DNA of 35,192 nucleotides. Source: an uncultured Clostridia bacterium. Its GTDB lineage: Bacteria > Bacillota > Clostridia > TANB77 > CAG-508. The notes beneath the pieces are model-generated. The model did not search any database, had not been told where the DNA came from, and saw only the letters and a list, made by a program, of their open reading frames with translations. The stretch's first letter is position 1. Each line of letters begins with the position of its first letter. This document shows positions 8,318 to 15,507 of the stretch, piece after piece. Location of the stretch: NCBI GenBank assembly GCA_944391755.1, contig CALXUT010000006.1, forward strand, positions 1 through 35,192, written 5' to 3'. Both the position numbers and the translations under genes were made by a program.

Positions 8318-8977
8318 TTAGTCATTTATGGTGCAAGATTCTAAAATAAGTTCACCATCTTGAAGCAAGATAATTGCTTCACCAGTAGCCTCAGGAGTTC
8401 CATCGTCAATCATACTATTTACAACATTGAAAGAAACTTTATATTTATGATCTTCAGTTTCTTCAATTTTTTGAACAGAAGCTTTTTTATCAGAATAAGT
8501 TATACTGCTAGCATCGGCTTCAATTCCAGCAAGATTAGCATTTGCTCCAGGAGCTTTTTCAAAAGAATCTGTTTCTGGATTATACTCATAGTCTGAAACA
8601 ACAATTCCATGAAAATCTACAGATGCAGGAATACTATTTGAGTTAACCATTCCCAAAATTGTAGAAGTAGGAACCGAAGTATCAGAACCTGTAGCAAAAT
8701 AAGAATCTAATGCTTGTTTTAAGTTTGCTTGAAATATTTGTAGTTCATTATATTGGCTAGCTCCTGATAGTTGATAAACCTTTTGAATGTCTAAAACAGT
8801 ATCTTCTAAATATCCATAGATAGCAGCTTTTTCAAAATCATTAAACTCTAAAGCTTTATCTTTTGAAAAGATGTTAATGATTGCAAATATAACAGCAACA
8901 ATTACGATAATTGCTATTATTGCTATAACTACTTTTTGAGAATTTAAATTTTTACTAGATTTTTTTTCAACTTTCAT
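8318..8977 (-). CDS. Unknown membrane-anchored protein
   Basis: I do not recognise this family. The protein has a short Lys/Ser-rich cytoplasmic start, one membrane helix (VVIAIIAIIVIVAVIFAIINIF, about residues 14-36 written here in parts as a single hydrophobic block) and about 180 residues outside. The outer part is acidic, has no cysteine apart from one near the C-terminus (LESCTIND), no repeats, and looks like a compact alpha/beta domain; a lipoprotein box is absent. The start ATG 8977 is chosen because GAAAGG lies upstream at normal spacing; an in-frame ATG at 9007 precedes that ribosome site and is unlikely. It is a single gene with its own promoter, convergent with the cysteine desulfurase gene and divergent from mraZ. 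Confidence 0.7.
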   Translation of the reverse strand: MKVEKKSSKNLNSQKVVIAIIAIIVIVAVIFAIINIFSKDKALEFNDFEKAAIYGYLEDTVLDIQKVYQLSGASQYNELQIFQANLKQALDSYFATGSDTSVPTSTILGMVNSNSIPASVDFHGIVVSDYEYNPETDSFEKAPGANANLAGIEADASSITYSDKKASVQKIEETEDHKYKVSFNVVNSMIDDGTPEATGEAIILLQDGELILESCTIND

Positions 8978-9011
8978 AACTTTTTTCCTTTCGTATATAA
9001 ATTTCATAGAT

Positions 9012-9039
9012 ATAGTATCATATGATAAAAAAAATTCAA
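9012..9039 (-). promoter_or_regulatory. Promoter of the unknown membrane protein gene
   Basis: Minus strand TTGAAT (9034-9039), 16-bp spacer, TACTAT (9012-9017), about 35 bp before the start. Confidence 0.5.
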
Positions 9040-9057
9040 GAAAATTATAAAAAGTAC

Positions 9058-9086
9058 TTGCAAAATAATAAAAAATGTATTATTAT
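9058..9086 (+). promoter_or_regulatory. mraZ promoter
   Basis: TTGCAA (9058-9063), 17-bp spacer, TATTAT (9081-9086). The predicted transcription start (about 9093) falls at the first base of the MraZ operator. Confidence 0.7.
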
Positions 9087-9092
9087 TGAATC

Positions 9093-9122
9093 AAAGTGGA
9101 GCAAAGTGGCATAAAGTGGTGA
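9093..9122 (+). promoter_or_regulatory. MraZ operator, three 10-bp repeats
   Basis: AAAGTGG occurs three times at exact 10-bp spacing: AAAGTGGAGC (9093), AAAGTGGCAT (9103), AAAGTGGTGA (9113). Tandem AAAGTG-type boxes before mraZ are the known binding site of MraZ in Mollicutes and other Bacillota, so autoregulation of the division operon is expected. Confidence 0.88.
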
Positions 9123-9146
9123 ATGAAGAAAAGAGGTGAAATTCAA

Positions 9147-9572
9147 TTGTTAATTGGTGAATACGAGCATTCTCTAGATGTTAAAGGCAGATTAATCATG
9201 CCAGCGAAATTAAGACAAGATATAGGAGAAAAATTTATCATAACAAAAGGGCTAGATGGATGTTTATTTGTATTTTCACAAAATGAATGGTTGAATTTTG
9301 AAACAAAATTGAAAGCGCTTCCACTATCAGATAAAAATGCTAGAAACTTTGTTAGATTTTTCTTATCAGGAGCAACGGAGTGTGAAATAGATAAGCAAGG
9401 TAGATTTTTAATACCAAGTAATCTAAGAGAAGCAGCAAAATTAAGTAAAGATGCTGTAATTGTGGGAGTAGGAACTAGATTAGAAATTTGGGACAAAGAA
9501 ACTTGGCAAAAATGTGATGAAACTATTTCTGCTGATGAAATTGCAGAAAATATGACAATGTTAGGTATATAA
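9147..9572 (+). CDS. mraZ: Transcriptional regulator MraZ
   Basis: A DNA-binding protein of the SpoVT/AbrB-like double-domain type that controls the division and cell-wall cluster. Two family motifs are visible: [16 protein letters not shown] in the first half and [17 protein letters not shown] in the second, each a DxxGR(L/F)xxP signature. The TTG at 9147 is the likely start: AGAGGTGA lies 7 nt upstream and translation then opens [11 protein letters not shown], as in the family, giving 141 residues. The ATG at 9123 would add an atypical tail and place the ribosome site inside the gene. It is the first gene of an operon with rsmH and ftsL, but a 257-nt gap separates it from rsmH. Confidence 0.95.
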   Translation: MLIGEYEHSLDVKGRLIMPAKLRQDIGEKFIITKGLDGCLFVFSQNEWLNFETKLKALPLSDKNARNFVRFFLSGATECEIDKQGRFLIPSNLREAAKLSKDAVIVGVGTRLEIWDKETWQKCDETISADEIAENMTMLGI

Positions 9573-9576
9573 CTTG

Positions 9577-9732
9577 CAAAAGTTTATATAAAAATACAAA
9601 AGAAAAATTTACAAAAGACATCATACGAAAGAAAAAAATAAGAAAACAAAAGACAAAACTCAAAAGATAAAACCAAAAAATACAAAAGAAAAAATTGCAA
9701 AAGATAAATTCCAAGAATTTTATGAACAAAAG
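9577..9732 (+). repeat. Purine-rich tract with eight CAAAAG repeats
   Basis: Between mraZ and rsmH, CAAAAG(A) occurs at 9577, 9597, 9612, 9647, 9661, 9683, 9698 and 9727, in a plus strand almost free of G/C otherwise. Spacing is irregular (14-35 nt), so it is not a CRISPR array. It could be an unstructured RNA linker or a decayed Lys-rich coding tail; no intact frame covers it. Confidence 0.6.
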
Positions 9733-9769
9733 AAAATTGCAATAAACACGAGATAATAAACATAAGGTT

Positions 9770-9806
9770 AGCAGCTGGGGAAAAATAAACATTCAAACCA
9801 GCTGCT
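9770..9806 (+). promoter_or_regulatory. Hairpin before rsmH
   Basis: AGCAGCTGG (9770-9778) pairs with CCAGCTGCT (9798-9806) across a 19-nt loop, 12 nt before the rsmH ribosome site. No T-run follows, so it is an RNA processing or stability element rather than a terminator. Confidence 0.5.
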
Positions 9807-9829
9807 GTATTGTAAAATGAGGTGGAAAA

Positions 9830-10759
9830 TTGGAATTTAGTCATAAGCCAGTATTGCTAGAAGAAACAATAAAAGGATTACATATAAAAGAAAATGGAAT
9901 ATATATAGATGGAACTTTAGGTGGAGCAGGACATAGTAAACAAATTTTAAAACAATTATCGCCTAAAGGTTTACTCATTGGAATTGACAGAGATGAAGAT
10001 GCATTAAAAGCAGCAAGAGAAAATTTAAAAGAATTTTCAAATGTAAAATATATACATGGAAACCATGATGAATTAGAAGATATACTACAAACAATAGGAA
10101 TAGAAAAAGTAGATGGAATATTGCTAGATTTAGGGGTATCTTCTTATCAATTAGATGAAAAGGCTAGAGGATTTAGTTACTTAGGAAATAATGAACTGGA
10201 TATGAGAATGGATAAAACTCAAAAACTAACAGCAAAAGAAGTCATTAATACATATAGTGAAGAAAAACTAGCGCAAATCATCTATGAATATGGTGAAGAA
10301 AGATTTTCAAGACAAATTGCTAAAAATATATGTAACTTAAGAAAAAATAAACAAATAGAAACAACAGAAGAGTTAGTAAATATCATTGAAAAATCTATAC
10401 CATCATTTGCTAAAAAAGATGGTCATCCAGCAAAAAGAACATTTCAAGCAATTAGAATAGAAGTAAATAATGAAATAAAGCCAATAGAAAATACGATAAG
10501 GACATGTATAAAGCACTTAAAAAATGGAGGAAGGTTATGTGTGATAACATTCCATTCATTAGAAGATAGAGCAGTAAAGAACGCCTATATAGAAGCAGAA
10601 GGAAAATGTACTTGTCCTAAGGATTTACCATATTGTGTATGTGGTGCAAAATCAGAAGGAAAGATAATTAATAAAAAACCAATCATCGCTACTGAAGAAG
10701 AGCAAAAAGAAAATTCTAGATCAAAAAGTGCAAAACTTAGAATTTTTGAAAAAAATTAA
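9830..10759 (+). CDS. rsmH: 16S rRNA C1402 N4-methyltransferase RsmH
   Basis: S-adenosylmethionine-dependent enzyme (formerly MraW) that N4-methylates C1402 of 16S rRNA. Diagnostic stretches are HKPVLLEETIKGL at the N-terminus, the SAM-binding DGTLGGAGHSKQIL (about residues 24-37), IGIDRDEDAL, LLDLGVSSYQLDE, GFSY, and the C-terminal CVITFHSLEDRAVKN. Length 309 is normal. The TTG at 9830 is the start: GAGGTG lies 5 nt upstream and the family N-terminus follows at once. A CTCP/YCVC cysteine cluster near residue 262-275 is usual for the family. It is 23 nt upstream of ftsL. Confidence 0.97.
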   Translation: MEFSHKPVLLEETIKGLHIKENGIYIDGTLGGAGHSKQILKQLSPKGLLIGIDRDEDALKAARENLKEFSNVKYIHGNHDELEDILQTIGIEKVDGILLDLGVSSYQLDEKARGFSYLGNNELDMRMDKTQKLTAKEVINTYSEEKLAQIIYEYGEERFSRQIAKNICNLRKNKQIETTEELVNIIEKSIPSFAKKDGHPAKRTFQAIRIEVNNEIKPIENTIRTCIKHLKNGGRLCVITFHSLEDRAVKNAYIEAEGKCTCPKDLPYCVCGAKSEGKIINKKPIIATEEEQKENSRSKSAKLRIFEKN

Positions 10760-10782
10760 GATACCAATGGAGGTGAGTAACA

Positions 10783-11334
10783 ATGGCAAGAATGTCTTAT
10801 CAATATGAAACAAGTCCAAGAAAATATGAACCTGAATATACAACCAAAAAAAGAACAACAAAAAATGTTCAAAATAAGAAATCATCTCAAAAAGTTTCAG
10901 AAAACAAAAAGGTTGCAAAAAAAGAAAATATAAAGAAAAGACTTGAGCAAGAAAGAGCAAAAAAATTGGAAGAAAAGAAAAAGAAAACAAAACAAGTTAT
11001 TTTAGTTATTGCCATATTTGGTATGTTACTCTCAGTAAGTTATAGAGAAATTTCTGTAATGGAAATGTTTAACCAAAAGAAAGACTTGGAAAATCAATTA
11101 GCTGTTATAGAAAAAGAAAATGGGCAAGTAGAAAAAAGTATAAAAGAAGTAGAAAGTACGTTAGATTGGAATAAAATAAAACAAAAAGCAACAGATGAAT
11201 TGGGAATGGAAAGTAAACAAGCGATACCATTAGACTTAGAAAAAACAGATAATGTAGAAACAGATACGCAATTTATACAAGAAGAAGAAACAAGTTGGCT
11301 AGAAAAAATAGTAAGTTTTTTTATAAATAGATAA
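10783..11334 (+). CDS. ftsL: Cell division protein FtsL-like
   Basis: A 183-residue bitopic protein of the septal FtsL/DivIC type, which with FtsB/DivIC and FtsQ/DivIB activates the septal synthase. It has a long Lys/Glu-rich cytoplasmic tail (about 70 residues), one membrane helix (VILVIAIFGMLLSVSY), and a coiled-coil outside (MFNQKKDLENQLAVIEKENGQVEKSIKEVES in two parts). ATG 10783 follows a strong GGAGGTGA site. Sequence identity within this family is low, so the call rests on topology and on position directly after mraZ-rsmH. The next genes expected in the cluster (ftsI/spoVD, murE, mraY) are absent: a terminator overlaps the stop codon and a minus-strand gene follows. Confidence 0.82.
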   Translation: MARMSYQYETSPRKYEPEYTTKKRTTKNVQNKKSSQKVSENKKVAKKENIKKRLEQERAKKLEEKKKKTKQVILVIAIFGMLLSVSYREISVMEMFNQKKDLENQLAVIEKENGQVEKSIKEVESTLDWNKIKQKATDELGMESKQAIPLDLEKTDNVETDTQFIQEEETSWLEKIVSFFINR

Positions 11335-11369
11335 AAGCTTAAGGTAACTATTATACCTTAAGCTTTTTT
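11333..11369. terminator. Bidirectional terminator overlapping two stop codons
   Basis: Perfect 14-bp stem (AAAAGCTTAAGGTA with TACCTTAAGCTTTT), 7-nt loop, T-run. The left arm starts inside the ftsL stop codon, and the right arm begins next to the stop of the minus-strand HD-GYP gene. Confidence 0.88.
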
Positions 11370-12283
11370 ACGATTTTAATTTCTTTGTGTAAATTTTCTA
11401 ATATTTCTTTTCTTAAATCATATGCATCTTTAAATTCTTTGTATAAATTATCAAAATTGTCAACAGATTCATCAGATCTTAATAACATATCAATATATTG
11501 TTCATAATAAAGTATATCATTTTGTTTTTTGGCTTCATTTTTCTTTTGAATGTATTTTTCTATTTTTTTATATCTATCTAATTCTTTATCTAAATAAGCA
11601 ACATAATCCATTGTACAAGCAATTTCATATTCAATATCATCAATGACAACTTTAATTAATTTATTTACTATGAGTTTATTATTTTTTCCTGACTTTGTAA
11701 AACCTGTACCAGAAGGAGCATTAGGAGAAGGTTTCGTATTTTCTATAATAATATTTAAAGCATCAGATATTCCAATATGGGTTTTATATTGTCTTTTATG
11801 AACTAAAGCATCATATTCATCTGCAACTCTTATAATTTGCGCTTCATAAGGGATATCTTTTTTGACTAATCCTTGTGGATATCCTGTACCATCAAGAGCT
11901 TCATGGTGATAATATGGTCCTGCATAATAAGGTCTAAGTTTTGCATCTTTTATGCATAATTTATACCCTAATGTTGTATGCGTTTTCATAATCTCATATT
12001 CTTCATCAGTTAAAGAAGAAGGCTTTTGAAGTATACTTGCAGGGATAAACATTTTTCCAATATCATGTAAATAAGCACAAGTAACACAATATTCCGTAAA
12101 ACCTTTTGAACAATGCAATTTTTTACATAAGTTACATGTAATGGTTGCAACATTTTCGCAATGTTCTCTTGTATACACATCTAAAGAATCTAATAAATTT
12201 AATTGATATTGAATTGCTTTGTCTAAATTATAAGATTTAAGATAAGTTTGATCATAAAAGTTAAAGGTTTGTTTAATTTCCAT
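11351..12283 (-). CDS. HD-GYP domain protein, probable cyclic-di-GMP phosphodiesterase
   Basis: A 310-residue cytoplasmic protein. An HD-GYP domain is at about residues 25-185: TREHCENVA, the metal-binding YLHDIGKMFIP, then TTLGYKL, YHHEALDGTGYPQGL (the HHE..DG.GYP signature) and ADEYDALVHKR. HD-GYP enzymes hydrolyse cyclic di-GMP; the GYP motif is intact here, so activity is plausible. An alpha-helical, partly coiled C-terminal part of about 120 residues (rich in Lys, Asp, Tyr) is of unknown role, and no receiver or PAS domain is attached. ATG 12283 is the start because GAGGAG lies 7 nt before it; an upstream TTG would place the ribosome site within the coding region. It is divergent from the surface-fibre operon, which makes a regulatory link with matrix production tempting but unproven. 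Confidence 0.85.
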   Translation of the reverse strand: MEIKQTFNFYDQTYLKSYNLDKAIQYQLNLLDSLDVYTREHCENVATITCNLCKKLHCSKGFTEYCVTCAYLHDIGKMFIPASILQKPSSLTDEEYEIMKTHTTLGYKLCIKDAKLRPYYAGPYYHHEALDGTGYPQGLVKKDIPYEAQIIRVADEYDALVHKRQYKTHIGISDALNIIIENTKPSPNAPSGTGFTKSGKNNKLIVNKLIKVVIDDIEYEIACTMDYVAYLDKELDRYKKIEKYIQKKNEAKKQNDILYYEQYIDMLLRSDESVDNFDNLYKEFKDAYDLRKEILENLHKEIKIVKKLKV

Positions 12284-12312
12284 AATTCGTCTCCTCAAAA
12301 ATAATTTATTTT

Positions 12313-12341
12313 ATAATATCATTAAAAAATATAAAGTGCAA
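12313..12341 (-). promoter_or_regulatory. HD-GYP gene promoter
   Basis: Minus strand TTGCAC (12336-12341), 17-bp spacer, TATTAT (12313-12318), 30 bp before the start codon. Confidence 0.6.
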
Positions 12342-12405
12342 TAGTAAAATAATTTTATATTTTTTAGATGTTTAAGTCTAGTAAAATGGCCATATTTAAG
12401 GCAAT

Positions 12406-12422
12406 TGTCGAAGAATGTCGAT
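12406..12422 (+). promoter_or_regulatory. Two Spo0A-type boxes
   Basis: TGTCGAA (12406-12412) equals the consensus Spo0A box; TGTCGAT (12416-12422) differs at one base. They lie on one strand with starts 10 bp apart, one helical turn, as in Spo0A-activated promoters such as spoIIG. They end 9 bp before a TTGACA -35. Spo0A is the master regulator of sporulation and of biofilm in Bacillota. Confidence 0.55.
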
Positions 12423-12431
12423 GAAAAGTTC

Positions 12432-12464
12432 TTGACAAAATATACCAAGGAGTGGTAACATAAT
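12432..12464 (+). promoter_or_regulatory. Promoter of the sortase/fibre operon
   Basis: Consensus -35 TTGACA (12432-12437). The -10 is either TAACAT (12456, 18-bp spacing) or CATAAT (12459, 21-bp spacing). The wide second option resembles Spo0A-dependent promoters with a 22-bp spacer, which need the activator. Confidence 0.55.
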
Positions 12465-12555
12465 TATAGAATTTAAATCAAAAAAGATTAATTCAAAATT
12501 TTTTTCGAAAAAAATCCAAAAAATTACAATTGAATAAGTGGGGTGATGTAAATGC

Positions 12556-13128
12556 ATGTTTCAATTTACACATAGGCGTATAGTTGTTTTTAAATTCCTA
12601 CTATTCATAACGATATTTTGTTTAATTCAGATTATTTTATATCTATATTCAGAAAATATTCATATAGAAAATGAATTTAATCAAAACATTATGAATACAG
12701 TAATAAACAATATACCAGTAGAAGAGAAAGAAAAAGCAGATATTTGGCAAATAGAAATTCCTACAATAGGACTTATAGCAGAAATATCAGAAGGAACTAC
12801 ACAAGATATATTAAAGAAAAATGTAGGACATTTTACGCAAACATCTAAAATTGCAGGTAATATTGGATTAGCTGCGCATAATAGAGGTTATGAAGTAAAT
12901 TATTTTGAAAAATTAAAATTCTTAAAGGAAGGAGATGAAATCATATATCGATATAATGAATATGAAAATACATATATAGTAACAGATAATTTTATTATAA
13001 AAGATACTGATTGGGAGCATTTAGAAGTTACAGATGAAAATCAACTAACACTAATAACATGTGTAGAAAATGCACCAGAATTTAGAAGATGTGTGAAAGC
13101 TATAGAAAAAGAGGAGGGAATGTATTGA
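12556..13128 (+). CDS. Class D-like sortase
   Basis: A membrane-bound transpeptidase that cuts surface proteins at LPxTG-type motifs and joins them to a nucleophile. The 190 residues comprise an N-terminal anchor (about 12-32) and a sortase beta-barrel with all three active-site residues: His in GLAAHNRG (about 112), Cys in TLITCVEN (about 160), and Arg in FRRCVKA (about 168-170). The short size, anchor at the N-terminus and TLITC motif fit class D better than pilin-type class C, which usually carries a lid and a C-terminal helix. ATG 12556 has GGTGAT 8 nt upstream. It is the first gene of the operon and overlaps the start of its likely substrate gene, an adhesin ending in LPVTG. Confidence 0.88.
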   Translation: MFQFTHRRIVVFKFLLFITIFCLIQIILYLYSENIHIENEFNQNIMNTVINNIPVEEKEKADIWQIEIPTIGLIAEISEGTTQDILKKNVGHFTQTSKIAGNIGLAAHNRGYEVNYFEKLKFLKEGDEIIYRYNEYENTYIVTDNFIIKDTDWEHLEVTDENQLTLITCVENAPEFRRCVKAIEKEEGMY

Positions 13129-14375
13129 GAAAAATAATAAAAATAGCATTAACAATTTTCATTATACTCATTTCAAATTTTTTAATATTAAGGAATACAG
13201 TACAGGCGTTAGAAAATCAACAAATATCATTACAATATTTAGGACAATTCAATAGAATATTAAAATATAATGGGATTCCAATCAAGACATCACATGTTGT
13301 TTCCAATAATGGTGGTCAACAATACCCAGCATATTGTTTAAATGTAGACTTGCCAGGAGTTGAAGAAAACAATCAATATCCTGTAGAACAGATTGGAAAA
13401 ATCACAGATTTAGGCTTATGGAGAGTCATCATAAATGGTTATCCATATAAAACATTAGAACAATTAGGCGTAGTAAATGAAGAAGAGGCATATATAGCAA
13501 CAAAACAAGCAGTATATTGCTATTTAGAAAATAGAGGTACTGAAAATTATGAAGGAATAGGCGAAGCTGGAGAAAGAACATTAAGAGCATTGAATTTAAT
13601 TTTAGAAAATGCTAGAAATTCAACAGAAACATTTGAAAATACAAATATAGAAATCAATGAAAGTAAAGAGTGGGAGGTAGATGAAATTGATATGCAATAT
13701 ATATCGAAAATATATGAACTAAAAAGTAATATCAATATAGCAAGTTATACAATAACATTAGAAAATCAGCCAGATGGTTGTAAAATAACAGATATAAAAA
13801 ATCAAGAAAAAGATCATTTTTATTCAAGTGAAAAATTTAAAATTCTCATACCAATTACGAGTTTGAAAGAATCTGGAAATTTTAAAATCAAAATTTATAC
13901 CCAAATGGAAACAAAACCAGTATTTTATGGAAAATCACCAAGTAGTGAATTACAAGATTATGCATTAACAGCATATAAATGTGAAGATATAAAAACAGAA
14001 TTGATTCAGGAATATGAAAAAAATGACACGGAAATTATCATTGAAAAACAAGATGATGAAACAAAAGAAGCATTATTTGGTGCTAAATTTGAAATTTTAA
14101 ATGAAAATAAAAAAGTAATCAGAGTTGCAGAAACAGACGAAGATGGAGAAATCCATATAAAAGAACTATTACCAGGAGTTTATTATATAAGAGAAATAAA
14201 AGCACCAACAGGATATCATACAAATACAGATATGTATAAAGTAGAGATAAAGATGAATGAAAAAGTAAATATAATTGTAAAAAATAGTAAGATAGAAATT
14301 GTCACTGTAGAAGTATCGGAAATACCTGAAACACCAGAAATAGAACAACCTAAATTACCAGTGACAGGGATGTAA
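13125..14375 (+). CDS. Thioester-domain/SpaA adhesin ending in LPVTG
   Basis: A secreted surface protein of 416 residues. A signal peptide (about 1-28, ending VQA before LENQQ) is followed by a thioester (TQxA) domain: Cys in QYPAYCLN (about 71) and Gln in IATKQAVY (about 128) are the expected partners of an internal Cys-Gln thioester that can bind host or matrix amines. A middle beta region leads to a SpaA/Cna-B-type domain (about 305-390: IIIEKQDDETKEALFGAKFE ... GEIHIKELLPGVYYIREIKA). The protein then ends PKLPVTGM-stop: a sortase motif without the hydrophobic helix and basic tail that normally follow. TTG 13125 is the start (GAGGAGG 7 nt upstream), overlapping the sortase stop. The next gene starts 12 nt on, in the same frame, with its own ribosome site. 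Confidence 0.85.
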   Translation: MRKIIKIALTIFIILISNFLILRNTVQALENQQISLQYLGQFNRILKYNGIPIKTSHVVSNNGGQQYPAYCLNVDLPGVEENNQYPVEQIGKITDLGLWRVIINGYPYKTLEQLGVVNEEEAYIATKQAVYCYLENRGTENYEGIGEAGERTLRALNLILENARNSTETFENTNIEINESKEWEVDEIDMQYISKIYELKSNINIASYTITLENQPDGCKITDIKNQEKDHFYSSEKFKILIPITSLKESGNFKIKIYTQMETKPVFYGKSPSSELQDYALTAYKCEDIKTELIQEYEKNDTEIIIEKQDDETKEALFGAKFEILNENKKVIRVAETDEDGEIHIKELLPGVYYIREIKAPTGYHTNTDMYKVEIKMNEKVNIIVKNSKIEIVTVEVSEIPETPEIEQPKLPVTGM

Positions 14376-14387
14376 GGAGGAAATATA

Positions 14388-14963
14388 TTGAAAGAAAAAA
14401 CAAAAAAATTAATCATATTACTATGTGCATTATTACTATTAATAGGAGTTGGAACAGGAGGGTATACTTATGCAAAATATAGAACAACAGAAAAAGGAGG
14501 AGGACAAGCAGATATTGCAAAATGGTCATTCAAAGTGGGTACAGAAGAAGAACAGATACAAAACATAAAATTAGTGAATACAGTAGATAAAGATACATTA
14601 GCAAATGGAAAAATTGCACCAGGAACTTCAGGAGAATTTTTTATAAATTTAGATGCAACAGGATCAGAAGTAGGCGTTGATTATGAAGTAAAGTTTACGA
14701 ATGAAAAAAATAAACCAAGCAATATTACATTTTCTTATTCAGGACAAAAATATCATTCTTTAAGTGAAATTACTGCAATTAAAGGGAAGATAGGAGTTGA
14801 TGAAGAAAACAAAACAAGAAGAATCCAAATCTTATGGACATGGGAATATGAAACAGGAACAGGAGAAGAAATTAATGAAAATGATATTTTAGATACACAA
14901 GAAGGAATTGCAGATTTAGAGTATAGTTTTGATGTAAGTGTTATAGGAACACAAAGTAGATAG
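14388..14963 (+). CDS. TasA/camelysin-like matrix protein 1
   Basis: A secreted protein of 191 residues with the features of the TasA/CalY (M73) family, known as biofilm-fibre subunits. A long signal (KEKTKKLIILLCALLLLIG) is followed by YAKYRTTEKGG, then KWSFKVG, the family hallmark ANGKIAPGTSGEFFINLDA, and TRRIQILWTWEYETGTGEE ... DTQEGIADLEYSFDVSVIGTQ. TasA-type signals are usually cut by the dedicated peptidase SipW, which is not in this window. The TTG at 14388 has AAGGAGG at ideal spacing. It is the best-conserved of three such paralogues here and the likely main fibre subunit. Catalytic activity is not expected; M73 naming is historical. Confidence 0.78.
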   Translation: MKEKTKKLIILLCALLLLIGVGTGGYTYAKYRTTEKGGGQADIAKWSFKVGTEEEQIQNIKLVNTVDKDTLANGKIAPGTSGEFFINLDATGSEVGVDYEVKFTNEKNKPSNITFSYSGQKYHSLSEITAIKGKIGVDEENKTRRIQILWTWEYETGTGEEINENDILDTQEGIADLEYSFDVSVIGTQSR

Positions 14964-14984
14964 TAAAATAATAGAAAAAATGAG

Positions 14985-15005
14985 AAAGGAGGAATATAAG
15001 ATATA
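14985..15005 (+). promoter_or_regulatory. Ribosome site pointing to an AUA start
   Basis: A full AAAGGAGG (14985-14992) has no ATG, GTG or TTG in reach in the next gene's frame. The in-frame codon at 15003 is ATA, 10 nt downstream, and an in-frame TAA lies at 14997. Starting at ATA would supply the basic residues KNKVNKNKR before the hydrophobic signal, which the ATG at 15039 lacks. Confidence 0.45.
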
Positions 15006-15038
15006 AAGAACAAAGTCAATAAAAATAAAAGGGTAGTT

Positions 15039-15503
15039 ATGTTATCCATCTTGCTAATAACACTTATATTAACGACACCAATCGTTTTTGCTAAATACAA
15101 TACCTTAGAAATATTAAAAAGTAAGACAGAAATAGCAAAACCAATATTTGAGGTACATGGAACAGAAAGTAGTAAAATAAATGCAATTAACAATATTGGA
15201 TATTATGAATTTACAATAAAAAACTTTAATGAAATAGGAGTAAGTGAAATAGGATTTTTGTATACGATCGAAATTGTTGCAGATATAGATGAAAGTATAA
15301 AATTTGAATTATATAAGGAAGAACAAAAAGTAGAACTTAAGAATTTAAAAACAGAAACATTATCTATAGCAGCAAATGAAAGAATCGAACAAAAATATAA
15401 ACTAAAAGTAACGTATGATCGTTCATTAGGAGAAAAAGGAAAAGATATACTCCAAGAAGTACAAATAAAAGTTCATTCAGAACAAGTAAAAACAGGAAGT
15501 TGA
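15039..15503 (+). CDS. TasA-like secreted protein 2
   Basis: A small secreted protein, 154 residues from the ATG at 15039. The sequence opens with a hydrophobic signal (LSILLITLILTTPIVFA) directly followed by KYNTLEIL, so it shares the A-K-Y junction of its neighbours. The rest is predicted beta sandwich with alternating Ile/Lys/Glu strands (YYEFTIKNFNEIGVSEIGFLY, EQKYKLKVTYDRS in parts) and no cysteines. As drawn the signal lacks a basic n-region; an upstream start at an ATA (15003), served by a much stronger ribosome site, would add 12 residues including KNKVNKNKRVV and is probably the real one. It lies between two TasA-like genes and is probably an accessory fibre or anchoring subunit; this is inferred from context. 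Confidence 0.7.
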   Translation: MLSILLITLILTTPIVFAKYNTLEILKSKTEIAKPIFEVHGTESSKINAINNIGYYEFTIKNFNEIGVSEIGFLYTIEIVADIDESIKFELYKEEQKVELKNLKTETLSIAANERIEQKYKLKVTYDRSLGEKGKDILQEVQIKVHSEQVKTGS

Positions 15504-15507
15504 TAAA

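Noticed and set aside
9577-9732. CRISPR-like array of CAAAAG repeats
   Set aside because: The repeat is 6-7 bases long, the spacing irregular and no cas gene is near.
9590-9770. Lys-rich coding frame after mraZ
   Set aside because: Interrupted by stops in every plus-strand frame, with no start or ribosome site.
14373-14390. Readthrough fusion of the LPVTG adhesin with the TasA-like protein
   Set aside because: The second gene has its own full ribosome site and signal peptide, and charges lie on the wrong side of the helix for a sorting tail.
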